This document shows, one piece after another, positions 15,734 to 24,753 of a DNA stretch of 64,000 nt; position 1 is the stretch's first letter, and the number at the start of each line of letters is the position of its first letter. Where the stretch lies: NCBI RefSeq assembly GCF_001270495.1, contig NZ_LGUR01000173.1, positions 62,001-126,000 on the forward strand. Reading direction: 5' to 3'. Made by a program: the position numbers and the translations under genes. The notes below the pieces were generated by a model. It saw nothing but the letters and a program-made list of their open reading frames with translations, was not told where the DNA came from and did no database searches. Source of the DNA: Streptomyces viridochromogenes (lineage in GTDB: Bacteria; Actinomycetota; Actinomycetes; Streptomycetales; Streptomycetaceae).

Positions 15734-18220
15734 ATGCGTGAGACCATCGATTTCGGCATCGACCTCGGGACCACCAACAGCGCCGTCGCGGTGGCGGAGG
15801 ACGGCGGATCCCGGATCATCAAGAACAACGACGGCTGGGACTACACCCCGTCCGCGGTCTGGATGCCGCGGGAGGGAATGACCCACGTCGGCTACCGGGC
15901 CCGCCAGCGGGTGGAAGCCGATCCGGACGACGCGCACGCCGAGTTCAAGTCCCAGATGGGCGTGACCGGCGCCGAGTTCGGCTTCCGCCGGGCAGGTGTG
16001 TCCCTGACTCCCGAGCAGCTGTCCGCCGAGGTGCTGAAGTCGCTGTGCCAGGACGTCGCGCACGAGCTGGGCGAGCCGCCCGCCGTGGCCGTCATCACGG
16101 TGCCCGCGGCGTTCGCGCTGAACCAGTCCAACGCCACCGGCAAGGCGGCGGTGCTGGCCGGGCTCGGGGAGGACTGCCCGCTGCTGCACGAGCCGAACGC
16201 GGCCGCGCTCGCCTACGGCGTGGACAACGCCACCGATTCCGCCCACTGGATGGTCTTCGACCTGGGCGGCGGCACGTTCGACGCGGCCGTGATGAGCAAG
16301 CGGGACGGGGAACTCCAGCTGCTTCAGCACGCCGGGGACGCGCACCTGGGCGGGAAGAACATCGACTGGGCCGTCGTCGACGAGCTGCTGGCGCCGGCGG
16401 CCGGACAAGACCTCGGGCTGCGGGACTTCGTCCGCGGCAACGCGCGGTGGCGGACGAACTTCGCCAAGCTGAAGGCTGCCGCCGAAACCGCCAAGATCGA
16501 ACTGTCCCGGGCCGGGTCGGCGGAGCTGTTCGTCGACCTCCGGGACGACAACGGTGACGAGCAGGTGTTCTCGTACACGCTGACCCGCGGTGCCCTGGAC
16601 GACCTAGCCCTTCCCTTCTACACGCGGGCGATCGACCTGTGCCGGAAGGCGCTGGCCGACAGTTCCATGCGGCCGGACCACATCGACCGGCTGCTGCTCG
16701 TCGGGGGTGCCACGCTCGCCCCGGGCCTGCGCGACCTGCTCGTCGACCCGCGGGAGGGTCTGGGCATCCCGCTCGACCACAGCCAGGACCCCAGCACGGT
16801 CGTCGCGCGCGGCGCCGCGATCTACGCCGGGACCGTGCGCGCCCCCGCGACGCGTCCGCGCCCCCGCGCCGGCGAGTTCACCGCCGACCTGCACTACGAA
16901 CCGCAGTCACTGGACACCACCCAGGTCCCGGTGGCCGGGACACTGCACAGCACCGGCCGGGTGGACTGGACCGGCTACACCGTCTCCCTGCACAACCCGG
17001 ACGGGACACCTGCCTTCCACGGCCCGCAGGTCGCCCTCAACGCGAACGGCGCCTTCTACACCACCGTCACCATCACCCGGGACGCCAGGTCCCGGTTCAC
17101 GGTGGAGCTGACCGACGCCTCGGGCGTCCGGCAGAAGCTCACGCCCGACACGCTGTCCATCACCCACACGAACACCCTGGCGCCGGGGCCGGTCCTGACG
17201 CACTCGCTCGGCATCGGCAAGTACGACGGCACCTTCGGCCGGATCCTCAACAGGGGGGCCGCTCTGCCGGTCCAGGACAGCGACACGTTCCGCACGACCA
17301 TCGCGCTGACCCGCGACAACCCTGACGCGGTCATCCGTATCCCCCTCCTCGAAGGCGAGGAGGACGAGGCCAAGAACAACAAGGAAGTCGGGGAGGTCAC
17401 CTTCCGCCGCAGCGACCTGCGCTACGACCTTCCGGAGGGCAGCGAGGTCGAAGTGACCTACGAGGTCCGCAAGATCGGGCAGGCCAGGGCCATCGTGGAG
17501 ACGATGGGGGTGGAGTTCGAGGCCGAGGTGCGGCTGGAGGGCGCCCAGCCGGAGCACGCGGAACTCGTGGCCGCTCTGCGCGCCCTGGAGCGGCGGGCCG
17601 CCGAGCTCACCGAACGCGTGCGGGAGTCCCGGGCCACCGACGCGCAGGCCGTCCTGCGCAAGCTGTCCGACGACCTGGCGCGGCTGCGGACGAAGATCGA
17701 CCATGCGGCCACCGACATGAGCGCCGGCCTGGAATGCGCCCAGCGCCTTCGTGACCTCCAGGCACAGCTCGACCGCATCGAGCGCGAGGCCGTCGAGGCG
17801 CCCCGGCTGATGCTGGAGTTCGGGGACGCGGTCAAGAAGTGCGAGGGCCTGCTCCGGCGCGGCGGCGGCACGGCCGAGCGACAGGAACTGGAGCGCCTGC
17901 GCGGCCTGGCGAACCAGGCCATGCGGAACGCCGACATCGCCGAGCTGGAGCGGCTGCTGAAGCAGGCGTGGGAGCTCAGTGCCGAGCTGAAGCGCGCCAC
18001 CGGCGAGCTGGAGTACGACCTGTTCAAGCAGCTGTCCCGGATGGGCCACGTGATGACGCCGCGTGCCGAGGCCCAGGCCGCGATCGCGCAGGGCAGACGC
18101 GCCGTCGCCGCCCGCGACCGGGACACCCTCCTGGACGTCATCCAGCAGCTCATCGAGATGCTGCCGCCGGATCTCAAGCCCGGCGGCCCGACCGTGGAAC
18201 AGAACGGCGGTGTCTGGTGA
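15734..18220 (+). CDS. Hsp70-like chaperone with beta insert and helical tail
   Basis: 828 residues. The nucleotide domain (1-375) has intact motifs: IDLGTTNS (9-16), Lys72, FDLGGGTFD (175-183) and VGGATLAP (323-330). It is followed by a beta-rich segment (385-485), a substrate-binding-like beta region (490-620) and a long helical, coiled-coil-prone tail (625-828) instead of the standard lid. ATG follows AGGGGAG by six bases. It ends in a GTGA overlap with the OmpA-like gene. It is the active partner of the degenerate paralogue at 13585. The beta region differs from that in the Hsp70 of the minus operon, so the two probably hold different clients. Confidence 0.9.
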   Translation: MRETIDFGIDLGTTNSAVAVAEDGGSRIIKNNDGWDYTPSAVWMPREGMTHVGYRARQRVEADPDDAHAEFKSQMGVTGAEFGFRRAGVSLTPEQLSAEVLKSLCQDVAHELGEPPAVAVITVPAAFALNQSNATGKAAVLAGLGEDCPLLHEPNAAALAYGVDNATDSAHWMVFDLGGGTFDAAVMSKRDGELQLLQHAGDAHLGGKNIDWAVVDELLAPAAGQDLGLRDFVRGNARWRTNFAKLKAAAETAKIELSRAGSAELFVDLRDDNGDEQVFSYTLTRGALDDLALPFYTRAIDLCRKALADSSMRPDHIDRLLLVGGATLAPGLRDLLVDPREGLGIPLDHSQDPSTVVARGAAIYAGTVRAPATRPRPRAGEFTADLHYEPQSLDTTQVPVAGTLHSTGRVDWTGYTVSLHNPDGTPAFHGPQVALNANGAFYTTVTITRDARSRFTVELTDASGVRQKLTPDTLSITHTNTLAPGPVLTHSLGIGKYDGTFGRILNRGAALPVQDSDTFRTTIALTRDNPDAVIRIPLLEGEEDEAKNNKEVGEVTFRRSDLRYDLPEGSEVEVTYEVRKIGQARAIVETMGVEFEAEVRLEGAQPEHAELVAALRALERRAAELTERVRESRATDAQAVLRKLSDDLARLRTKIDHAATDMSAGLECAQRLRDLQAQLDRIEREAVEAPRLMLEFGDAVKKCEGLLRRGGGTAERQELERLRGLANQAMRNADIAELERLLKQAWELSAELKRATGELEYDLFKQLSRMGHVMTPRAEAQAAIAQGRRAVAARDRDTLLDVIQQLIEMLPPDLKPGGPTVEQNGGVW

Positions 18221-19197
18221 CAGCGACGGAACTCGCGCGGCAGACGGTGCCCGAGCCCCGCACGGACCGCGACCCCGGCACCGAGCTGCGGGCCGAGCTG
18301 GTCGTGGCCCGGGCCGCCGCGGCGGCACGCTCCGGCGACCTGGACGCGGCGCTGCGCGAGCTGGACCGGTACGACGACGACCCCGCCGTCACCCGGCACC
18401 GCGACGTGACCGATCTGCGGGCCCGCGTGCACGCCCAGCGCGGCGAGCTGGCGGAGGCCGAGCGGTGCTGGCGCCAACTGCTCGACGAGCACCCGCGGGA
18501 CGAGTCCGCCGCGGCCGGCCTGGCCCGCGTCCGGCGGTTCCGGCGCCGGGGCCCGGCGGCCGCCCTGGGCCGTGCCCGCCACCGGCTGCGGCCCGCCGTC
18601 GCCGTCGTCCTGTGCGCCGGCGCGGTCACGGCGGCGACGTGGGGACTCGCCACCCGGCTGCCGTCCGGCACCGGGGAACCCCGGTCCGACTCCGCGGCCG
18701 TGGCCCGCGCCGCCGAACAGGACGTACGGCAGGAGCTGACGGAAGAGCGGGAACGCGCCGCGGCCGAGGCCGAGGACCGGCGTACGAAGGCGCTCGACGC
18801 CCTCGCGCAGGAGGTCCGTACGCCCGGGACCCGGGTGGAGCGGCACGAGGACTCCGTGGAAGTGGTCTTCGACCAGGGCCTGTTCTCCGAGGCCGCCGAA
18901 CTGACCGAAACCGGCGCGGCGCGGCTGGCCCTGCTGGGCGAACGCCTCGCCGGGCGGCAGCAGTTGCGCGTCGAAGTCCTCGGGCACATCGCCCAGGTGC
19001 CCGACGCGCCTGCCAGCGGCGGCTCGGTCACCTCCCTGTGGCGGGCCATGGCCGCCGCCCGCGCGCTCAGCGACGCCAGTGGCCGGCCGCTCACCGGCTT
19101 CTCCGTCGCCAGCGCCGAGCAGCGGGACGCCCCGCACGACACCGACGCGGCGAACCGGACCGTCACGGTGCTCCTGACCCCGCAGACCGCCCCGTAA
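18217..19197 (+). CDS. TPR-like, single-pass membrane protein with OmpA-like C-terminus
   Basis: 326 residues. Residues 22-105 form TPR-like helices in the cytoplasm, a basic stretch precedes one membrane span at 125-147, and a coiled-coil-like stalk (165-200) leads to an outside domain. The C-terminal region (205-326: VEVVFDQG, LRVEVLGHIAQ, SLWRAMAAARAL, ANRTVTVLL) follows the OmpA/MotB-like peptidoglycan-binding pattern. Type II orientation is predicted. GTG start overlaps the Hsp70 stop (GTGA). It could tether the cytosolic Hsp70 set to the membrane and cell wall; that is inferred from topology and operon position. Confidence 0.75.
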   Translation: MTATELARQTVPEPRTDRDPGTELRAELVVARAAAAARSGDLDAALRELDRYDDDPAVTRHRDVTDLRARVHAQRGELAEAERCWRQLLDEHPRDESAAAGLARVRRFRRRGPAAALGRARHRLRPAVAVVLCAGAVTAATWGLATRLPSGTGEPRSDSAAVARAAEQDVRQELTEERERAAAEAEDRRTKALDALAQEVRTPGTRVERHEDSVEVVFDQGLFSEAAELTETGAARLALLGERLAGRQQLRVEVLGHIAQVPDAPASGGSVTSLWRAMAAARALSDASGRPLTGFSVASAEQRDAPHDTDAANRTVTVLLTPQTAP

Positions 19198-19241
19198 GAC
19201 GGCGAACGCGCCGTCGACCTCGCAGAACCTGGGAGGACGCC

Positions 19242-21131
19242 TTGCCGAACGGCACCGCACCGGTGGCCATGGAGCGCCTTCGCGAGCTCACCGTCCCCGA
19301 GCTCTATCAGCGCAACGCCTTCAGAGTGACCGGCATCTCCACCATGGCGACGCGCCGGACGATTCGTCAGCAGAAGCAGCACATCACCACCGCCGCCCGT
19401 GCCGGGGTGGACATCCCCGCCCCGGGCGAGCTGCCCGTGCCCGGCAGGCGGAGCGTGGAGCAGTACGGCGCCGCGTTCGACGTCATCGACCATCCGCAGC
19501 GCCGGATCGTGGACGAGCTGTTCTGGCTCTGGGACGCCCCCGACGGGGCCTGCGGATGCGACCCCGCGCTGCACCGGGCGCACGACGCGGCCGTACGGGC
19601 CCATGCCCGGGCCCTCGACGAGGAGTTGTCCGGGGGCACGGCACCCGCCGAGGGCGAGGGCAGCTGGGGCGCGGCCGCCGCCGGCTGGCAGGACGCGCTC
19701 GGCCACCCCGGCTTCTGGGACCATCTCCGGCACCGCGTCACCGCGCTCGACGACCACCGCCTGGCCCCCTCGGCCCTCTCCGCGCTAGAGGACGAGCTCC
19801 GCCGCACCCTGATCGCGCCCCTGGCGGTACTCGCCGCCCGGGCGGCGGCGCCACAGCGGATGATCGGGCTCTTCGGCGCCTGGTCGTGGGCCGGCGAGCG
19901 GCTGCTGGGCGAGGCGGTCGAGCAGCAGCTGCGGCCGGAGCTGGACTCCGCGCAGCTCGCCCTGGACCGCGCCCGTGACCAGCAGGCCGAGCACACCGTC
20001 CGCGCGGTGTCGATCGTGGAGAAGGAGATCGTGCCGCAGCTGACCAGGCTGCGTGCCTTCGACGCCGAGGGTGTACGGCGCACCGTCAGCAAGCTGACCG
20101 ACCGGGCGGCGCTGCTCCTCAACAACTGCGTCATCTCCCCCGGTTCCGGCCCGTCGCTGCCGGCGGGGGAGGACGCCCGGCTGCTCGACCTGGCCCTGGC
20201 GCTGGCCGAGACTGCCGAGACCCGCAGGATCGTCACCGGCAACCGGAAGCACCTGGCGCTCAACTCGGTCGTGAAGTCGATGGAGAGGGTCCGCAAGCTC
20301 CTGGACGACAAGCAGGCCGCGAAAGCGGTCGCGGAGATGCGGAACCGGGTGCTGCCGATCCTCACCGAGCTGCGGCAGAGCGAGGACGGGGAAAAGCGGC
20401 AGAGCGCGGCCAAGCTCGGCGACACGACGGCGATACTGCTCAACAACTGCGCCATCGCGCTGTCTCCCGGCACCGCGCCCTCGCCCGCGCAGGAGAGCTT
20501 CGAACTGCTCGACGAGGCGGCGAAGCTGGCCGAGACGCGGCAGGCGCGCAAGCTCATCAGGAAGAACCGCCGGCGGCTCAACGACCACTCCCGCCTGGGC
20601 CCGTACACCGAGGCGCTCGACGCCACCCTGTCCGGCCTCAAGCGTGCGCAGGAACTCCTCCGCGGCAACAAGCCGGACCGCGCCGCCTCGGAGCTTCAGG
20701 AACGCGTGCTGCCGCAGGTCAAGAAGCTGGGCGAGTGCAGGGCGTGGAAGATCCGCTTCGCCGCGTCCCGGCTCAGCGACCAGACCGCGGTGCTCCTCAA
20801 CAACTGTGCCGTGGCGCTCGTCCCCGAGGTCTCGGCGCCCAAGCAGCAGAGCATCCGGCTGCTCAAATCCGCGTTGACCGTGGCCAGGAAGGGAAAGACG
20901 CGCCGGCTCGTCACGAAGAACCTCGACGGCTTCCAGTACGCGGAACGGATCTACGGGAACGACCGGTTGTCCACGCTGTCCGGGCTCGGGTCGTCGAACC
21001 GGCTCATCGCGTCACCGGGGATCGACGACCAGAGGCTGTCCTATCTGCCGTCCTCCGTGCGCGACGCGCTGATGCGCATGTCCCCCGAGCAGCGGGCCGA
21101 GTTCCTCTCGCGTTACCGCGACCTTCTGTGA
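19242..21131 (+). CDS. J-like N-terminus plus three LLNNC repeats
   Basis: 629 residues, unrecognised family. TTG start at 19242 with GGGAGG five bases upstream; an ATG at 19269 is the alternative. Residues 19-51 (ELYQRNAFRVTGISTMATRR, IRQQKQHI) look like J-domain helices I-II without HPD. A middle helical region (70-250) has one local CxC (GACGCDP). Three helical repeats of about 90 residues follow, each with the block [AL][IVL]LLNNC[AV][IV] near 291, 397 and 516. The gene ends the plus operon, parallel to the J-like protein of the minus operon. Possibly a client or scaffold binder for the Hsp70. Confidence 0.72.
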   Translation: MPNGTAPVAMERLRELTVPELYQRNAFRVTGISTMATRRTIRQQKQHITTAARAGVDIPAPGELPVPGRRSVEQYGAAFDVIDHPQRRIVDELFWLWDAPDGACGCDPALHRAHDAAVRAHARALDEELSGGTAPAEGEGSWGAAAAGWQDALGHPGFWDHLRHRVTALDDHRLAPSALSALEDELRRTLIAPLAVLAARAAAPQRMIGLFGAWSWAGERLLGEAVEQQLRPELDSAQLALDRARDQQAEHTVRAVSIVEKEIVPQLTRLRAFDAEGVRRTVSKLTDRAALLLNNCVISPGSGPSLPAGEDARLLDLALALAETAETRRIVTGNRKHLALNSVVKSMERVRKLLDDKQAAKAVAEMRNRVLPILTELRQSEDGEKRQSAAKLGDTTAILLNNCAIALSPGTAPSPAQESFELLDEAAKLAETRQARKLIRKNRRRLNDHSRLGPYTEALDATLSGLKRAQELLRGNKPDRAASELQERVLPQVKKLGECRAWKIRFAASRLSDQTAVLLNNCAVALVPEVSAPKQQSIRLLKSALTVARKGKTRRLVTKNLDGFQYAERIYGNDRLSTLSGLGSSNRLIASPGIDDQRLSYLPSSVRDALMRMSPEQRAEFLSRYRDLL

Positions 21132-21137
21132 GGGCGC

Positions 21138-21944
21138 TCACAGGTCGGTGCCACCGCTGACGTCGAGGTACTGACCGGTGATCCAGCGGGAGTCGTCGGA
21201 GGCGAGGAACGCCACCACGTCCGCCACGTCGGAGGGTTTGCCGATCCGGTCGAAGACGGACCGCGCGGCCAGAGCGGCCCGCGCCTCGGGGGTCGTCCTG
21301 CGCCGGGCGTTCATGTCCGTCTCGATGAACCCCGGCCCGACCGTGTTGACGGTGATGCCGCGCCCGCCGAGTTCCTTCGCCAGAGCCAGCGTCATCGTGT
21401 CCAGCGCGCCCTTGGACATGGCGTACGCGAGGGACTCGGGAAAGGCTCGCCGGGTGGCGAGGGACGAGATGTTGATGATGCGGCCGCCGTCGCGCATCCT
21501 CGGCAGCGCGCCCTGTACGAGGAAGAACGGTGCCTTGGCGTTGACGGCGATCATGCGGTCGAAGATCTCGGGGACAGCCTGACCCACCGGCCCCGACCCG
21601 CTCGCTCCCGCGTTGTTGACCAGGATGTCGAGGGAGCCTCCGGCATCCGCCGCCTCGGCACCCGCCACCTCCTCGCCCCGCTCCTCGCGCAGCCCCGCGT
21701 CGAAGGCGTCGAAGACGGCGGCGGCGTCGCCCGGCACCCCGAGCTCGGCGCCGAGAGGGAAGGCCCGCCCCCCGTTCCGCCGTATCTCCGCGACGACTTC
21801 CAGGGCGGCGGCCGCACTGCGTCCGTAGTGGACGGCGACCAGCGCCCCGTCGCGGGCGAGACGTGTGGCGATGGCCCGGCCGATGCCGCGGCCGGCCCCG
21901 GTGACCAGTGCGGTCCTGCCGGTCAGTGCGCGTTCGATGTCCAC
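21138..21944 (-). CDS. short-chain dehydrogenase/reductase (SDR)
   Basis: 268 residues, classical SDR length. TGAGRGIG (cofactor glycine motif, residues 15-22), NNAGASG, Ser in NISSLATR and the catalytic YAMSK are present, and PGFIETDMN follows. This is the FabG-like 3-oxoacyl reductase type with NADP(H) likely, but the substrate is unknown. A slightly long loop (ERGEEVAGAEAADAG) lies before the NNAG motif. Converges on the repeat-protein gene with six bases between stops. Upstream is a separate epimerase-like gene on the same strand. Confidence 0.9.
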   Translation of the reverse strand: MDIERALTGRTALVTGAGRGIGRAIATRLARDGALVAVHYGRSAAAALEVVAEIRRNGGRAFPLGAELGVPGDAAAVFDAFDAGLREERGEEVAGAEAADAGGSLDILVNNAGASGSGPVGQAVPEIFDRMIAVNAKAPFFLVQGALPRMRDGGRIINISSLATRRAFPESLAYAMSKGALDTMTLALAKELGGRGITVNTVGPGFIETDMNARRRTTPEARAALAARSVFDRIGKPSDVADVVAFLASDDSRWITGQYLDVSGGTDL

Positions 21945-22008
21945 GAAATCCCTGTGTGCTCGGAGATGGAGGAAGTACGGGGGTGCGTAGGGGAAGGGGA
22001 ACCTGCCG

Positions 22009-22974
22009 TCAGCGAGCCGGCGTGTCCAGGAACTGCCGGTACCACGCGGCGTGTTCGGCCAGCTCCCGGGCGAATCCGGCTCCGGGATCGACGCCCGCGC
22101 CCGCCCAGAAACCGCCGTCCGCGAACCAGTGGTCCACGGCGAGCATGCCGAGGTGGTGCAGCGCGCGTGGCTGTCCGGCGAGGCGGGTCCGGGCCTCCTC
22201 GATGTCCAGTGGTGCGCCGGGCAGTCGTAGGCCGAGCCGGTCGGCCACCGTGTCCAGCAGTTCCGAACTGCCCACCGGGTCCGGGTGGTTGACGTGATGG
22301 ACGCCCGCCAGGTCCCGCTCCGACAGTCCGGCGGCGACCACCGCGCGCCCCAACGCCCGTACGTCGACGACGGAGTGCCGCGCGGTGCGGTCCTTGAGGC
22401 CCGCCGACAGTCGTCCCATCAGGGTGACCAGCCCGGGCACCACCCATCGGTCGCCGGCCCCGAGCACCAGGTGCGGGCGCAGCACGACCCCGCCCGCGTC
22501 CAGCACATGCCGCTCGGCCGCGGCACGGGCCCGGCTGGTCGGCGAGGCGGGTGCGAGCGGCAACTCCCCCGGAAGCGCGCCGGTGAAGGGCCCTCGTCCG
22601 TACACGGCGGCCGTACTCACGTAGACGAAGCGGGCCACGCCGGCGCGTGTCGCCTCCTCGACGAGGGCGCGGGTGCCGTGGTCGTTGACGGCCTCGGTGA
22701 GCCGTTCGTCGTCGCCGATGTGGGAGGCGCAGTGCAGGACGACGTCGACGCCGGCGCAGACACCGCGCAGGGACGTCGGATCGGTCAGGTCGGCCCGTAC
22801 GACATCCGCCGGCGGGGTGCCGTCGTACGGGCCGCCGCCGGGTGGCAGGCTCGCCGGATCGCGCAGGACGAGCCGGACCGGGGGTGGCGTGTCGCCCCGC
22901 GCCTCCCGGACGGCCGCGACGACATGGCGTCCGATGAAGCCGCTGCCTCCGGTGACGAGGATGCGTGGTAACAA
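22009..22974 (-). CDS. NAD-dependent epimerase/dehydratase-like protein
   Basis: 321 residues. Rossmann motif GGSGFIG near the start and YVSTAAVYG are typical of extended SDRs. At the position of the catalytic Tyr-x3-Lys the sequence reads T-S-R-A-R, so both residues are replaced; the enzyme may be altered or non-catalytic. TTG start at 22974 chosen because GGAGG lies seven bases upstream and the Rossmann fold begins at once (LLPRILVTGG). The longer open frame upstream has no coding look. Same strand as the SDR, 64 bases apart, possibly co-transcribed. Confidence 0.8.
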   Translation of the reverse strand: MLPRILVTGGSGFIGRHVVAAVREARGDTPPPVRLVLRDPASLPPGGGPYDGTPPADVVRADLTDPTSLRGVCAGVDVVLHCASHIGDDERLTEAVNDHGTRALVEEATRAGVARFVYVSTAAVYGRGPFTGALPGELPLAPASPTSRARAAAERHVLDAGGVVLRPHLVLGAGDRWVVPGLVTLMGRLSAGLKDRTARHSVVDVRALGRAVVAAGLSERDLAGVHHVNHPDPVGSSELLDTVADRLGLRLPGAPLDIEEARTRLAGQPRALHHLGMLAVDHWFADGGFWAGAGVDPGAGFARELAEHAAWYRQFLDTPAR

Positions 22975-23074
22975 GGTGGGGCCTCCCTCTGGCTGGCGGA
23001 TCCGCGCCGCGATCAACAGTCGGTGACGGACCCGCCGAAGGTCAATCCGCTCCCGAGCAAAGGACCCCCCCCCC

Positions 23075-24034
23075 GTGCGACTGCGCTGTGCTGTGCTCGA
23101 CGACTTCCAGAACGTGTCGACCGAGGTCGCCGACTGGTCGCCGCTGGCGGACGACGTGGAGGTCGTCCCCTTCACCACCCACTTCCCCGACGAGGACGCC
23201 CTGGCCACGGCCCTCGCCGAGTTCGACATCGTGGTGACCCTGCGGGAACGGGTCCCCTTCCCCGCCTCCCTGATCGCCCGGCTCCCCCGGCTGAGGCTGC
23301 TGATCGCCTCCGGCATGCGCAACTCGGTCATCGACTACGCCGCCGCCGAGGCGCACGGCGTCACCGTCTGCGGTACGGCCAGTTCGTCCACCCCGCCCGT
23401 CGAGCTCACCTGGGCCCTGCTGCTGGGCCTGGCCCGCGGCATCGTCGAGGAGAGCAACGGCCTGCGCTCCGGCGGGCCCTGGCAGCAGACGGTCGGCGCC
23501 GACCTGCACGGGCGTCGCCTCGGCGTGCTCGGCCTGGGCAAGATCGGCAGCCGGGTGGCGCAGGTCGGCCTCGCCTTCGGCATGCATGTCAGCGCCTGGA
23601 GCCAGAACCTGACCAAGGAGTACGCCGACGAGGTGGGCGTCCACCTGGCCGCCTCCAAGGAGGATCTGCTCGCCGAGAGCGACTTCGTCTCGGTCCACCT
23701 CGCCCTGAGCGACCGCACCCGCGGCCTCCTCGGCCCCGCCGAGATCGCGTTGCTCAAGCCGACGGCGTATCTGATCAACACCTCACGCGCGGCGATCGTC
23801 GACCAGGACGCCCTGCTCGGTGCCCTGCGTGAGGGCCGTATCGCGGGCGCCGGCGTGGACGTCTTCGACGTCGAGCCCCTCCCCGCCGACCATCCGATGC
23901 GCTCGGCGCCCCGTCTCCTCGCGACTCCCCACCTGGGCTATGTCTCGCGGGCCAACTACGCGACGTACTACGGCCAGGCGGTCGAGGACATCCGGGCGTA
24001 CCTGGCGGGTTCACCGGTTCGACGGCTGCCCTGA
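23075..24034 (+). CDS. D-2-hydroxyacid dehydrogenase family protein
   Basis: 319 residues, GTG start. NAD-binding GLGKIG sits mid-protein (LGVLGLGKIGSRVA). NTSRAAIVDQDAL and GAGVDVFDVEPLP, followed by TPHLGY, are hallmark blocks of the family; the Arg, Glu and His of the catalytic set fall in these blocks. Resembles the phosphoglycerate/glyoxylate-hydroxypyruvate reductase group; substrate not determined. Divergent from the epimerase-like gene with about 100 bases between, including a C-rich run. Ends in a hairpin shared with the convergent DUF2087 gene. Confidence 0.88.
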   Translation: MRLRCAVLDDFQNVSTEVADWSPLADDVEVVPFTTHFPDEDALATALAEFDIVVTLRERVPFPASLIARLPRLRLLIASGMRNSVIDYAAAEAHGVTVCGTASSSTPPVELTWALLLGLARGIVEESNGLRSGGPWQQTVGADLHGRRLGVLGLGKIGSRVAQVGLAFGMHVSAWSQNLTKEYADEVGVHLAASKEDLLAESDFVSVHLALSDRTRGLLGPAEIALLKPTAYLINTSRAAIVDQDALLGALREGRIAGAGVDVFDVEPLPADHPMRSAPRLLATPHLGYVSRANYATYYGQAVEDIRAYLAGSPVRRLP

Positions 24035-24035
24035 A

Positions 24036-24057
24036 GCCGACGCGCCGGTGCGTCGGC
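24036..24057. terminator. hairpin between convergent genes
   Basis: Perfect 8-bp stem GCCGACGC / GCGTCGGC with a six-base loop, directly after the dehydrogenase stop and before the DUF2087 stop. It can end transcription from both sides. No T-run, as is common in high-GC actinomycetes. Confidence 0.55.
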
Positions 24058-24070
24058 GCGCCGACTGCGG

Positions 24071-24670
24071 TCAGGCGATGCCGGCGACCCCGGCGGCCGC
24101 GTCGGGAGCGGCCGGCCGTCGGTAGATTCCCTCGCTCCGGCTCAGATGGTGCAGGTCCACCAGGTAGCGCCGGAGCGTCACATGGTCGATGTCGTCGCTG
24201 TCCTCGCACCAGGCGCGCAGCTTCTCGTCGACGGTCCGCTCCGGGTACTCGACGCCCGGCTCGAAGGACTGCTCGGCGATGTGCCGCAGCACGACCTTCT
24301 TGCGGGTCCACCGCGCGGGAAGCCGCACCAGCCGGCCGTCGCGGACGAAGGTCCGCAGGACCAGGTCGACCTGCCGGTCCCCGGACGCCGGGCTCTCGGC
24401 GTCCCCGGCGTCGCTCTCCCGCTGTGCCGCCGCTCGCGCGTACTCCTTGAACAGGCCGTACGCGACGCCGAGTTCCCCGTCGTCGCCCGCCGTCACCACG
24501 CCCTGCTCCCGCAGCCGTCGCAGCGCGACAGCCGTCTCCTTCGCGGACAGCCCCGCCGCCCGGGCGACCTGCTCGGAGCTCCCCGCGCCCAGCGCCACGG
24601 CGGCGAAGGCGCGCACCCGGCTCTCCTCGGCGAACAGTCGGACCAGTTGTTCCGTCGGATCGGTTGCCAT
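24071..24670 (-). CDS. DUF2087 / ArsR-like winged-helix protein
   Basis: 199 residues. The N-terminal 75 residues form an HTH of the ArsR/MarR kind (SEQVARAAGLSAKETAVALR, then RLREQGVV). The C-terminal 90 residues carry the DUF2087 block (LRTFVRDGRLVRLPARWTRK, KVVLRHIAE, EKLRAW, TLRRYLVDLHHLSR, GIYRR). Such proteins are presumed transcription factors; no target is evident. ATG at 24670 starts directly at the HTH; the longer frame upstream does not look like protein. No clear ribosome site. Confidence 0.82.
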   Translation of the reverse strand: MATDPTEQLVRLFAEESRVRAFAAVALGAGSSEQVARAAGLSAKETAVALRRLREQGVVTAGDDGELGVAYGLFKEYARAAAQRESDAGDAESPASGDRQVDLVLRTFVRDGRLVRLPARWTRKKVVLRHIAEQSFEPGVEYPERTVDEKLRAWCEDSDDIDHVTLRRYLVDLHHLSRSEGIYRRPAAPDAAAGVAGIA

Positions 24671-24753
24671 GTGTTCGGAGGCTAGTGGACATCCGTCCCG
24701 AAGTAGAGCGATTTTCGACGGGGCGCGGCGGGCTGGGCGGGGCTGAGCGGCCC

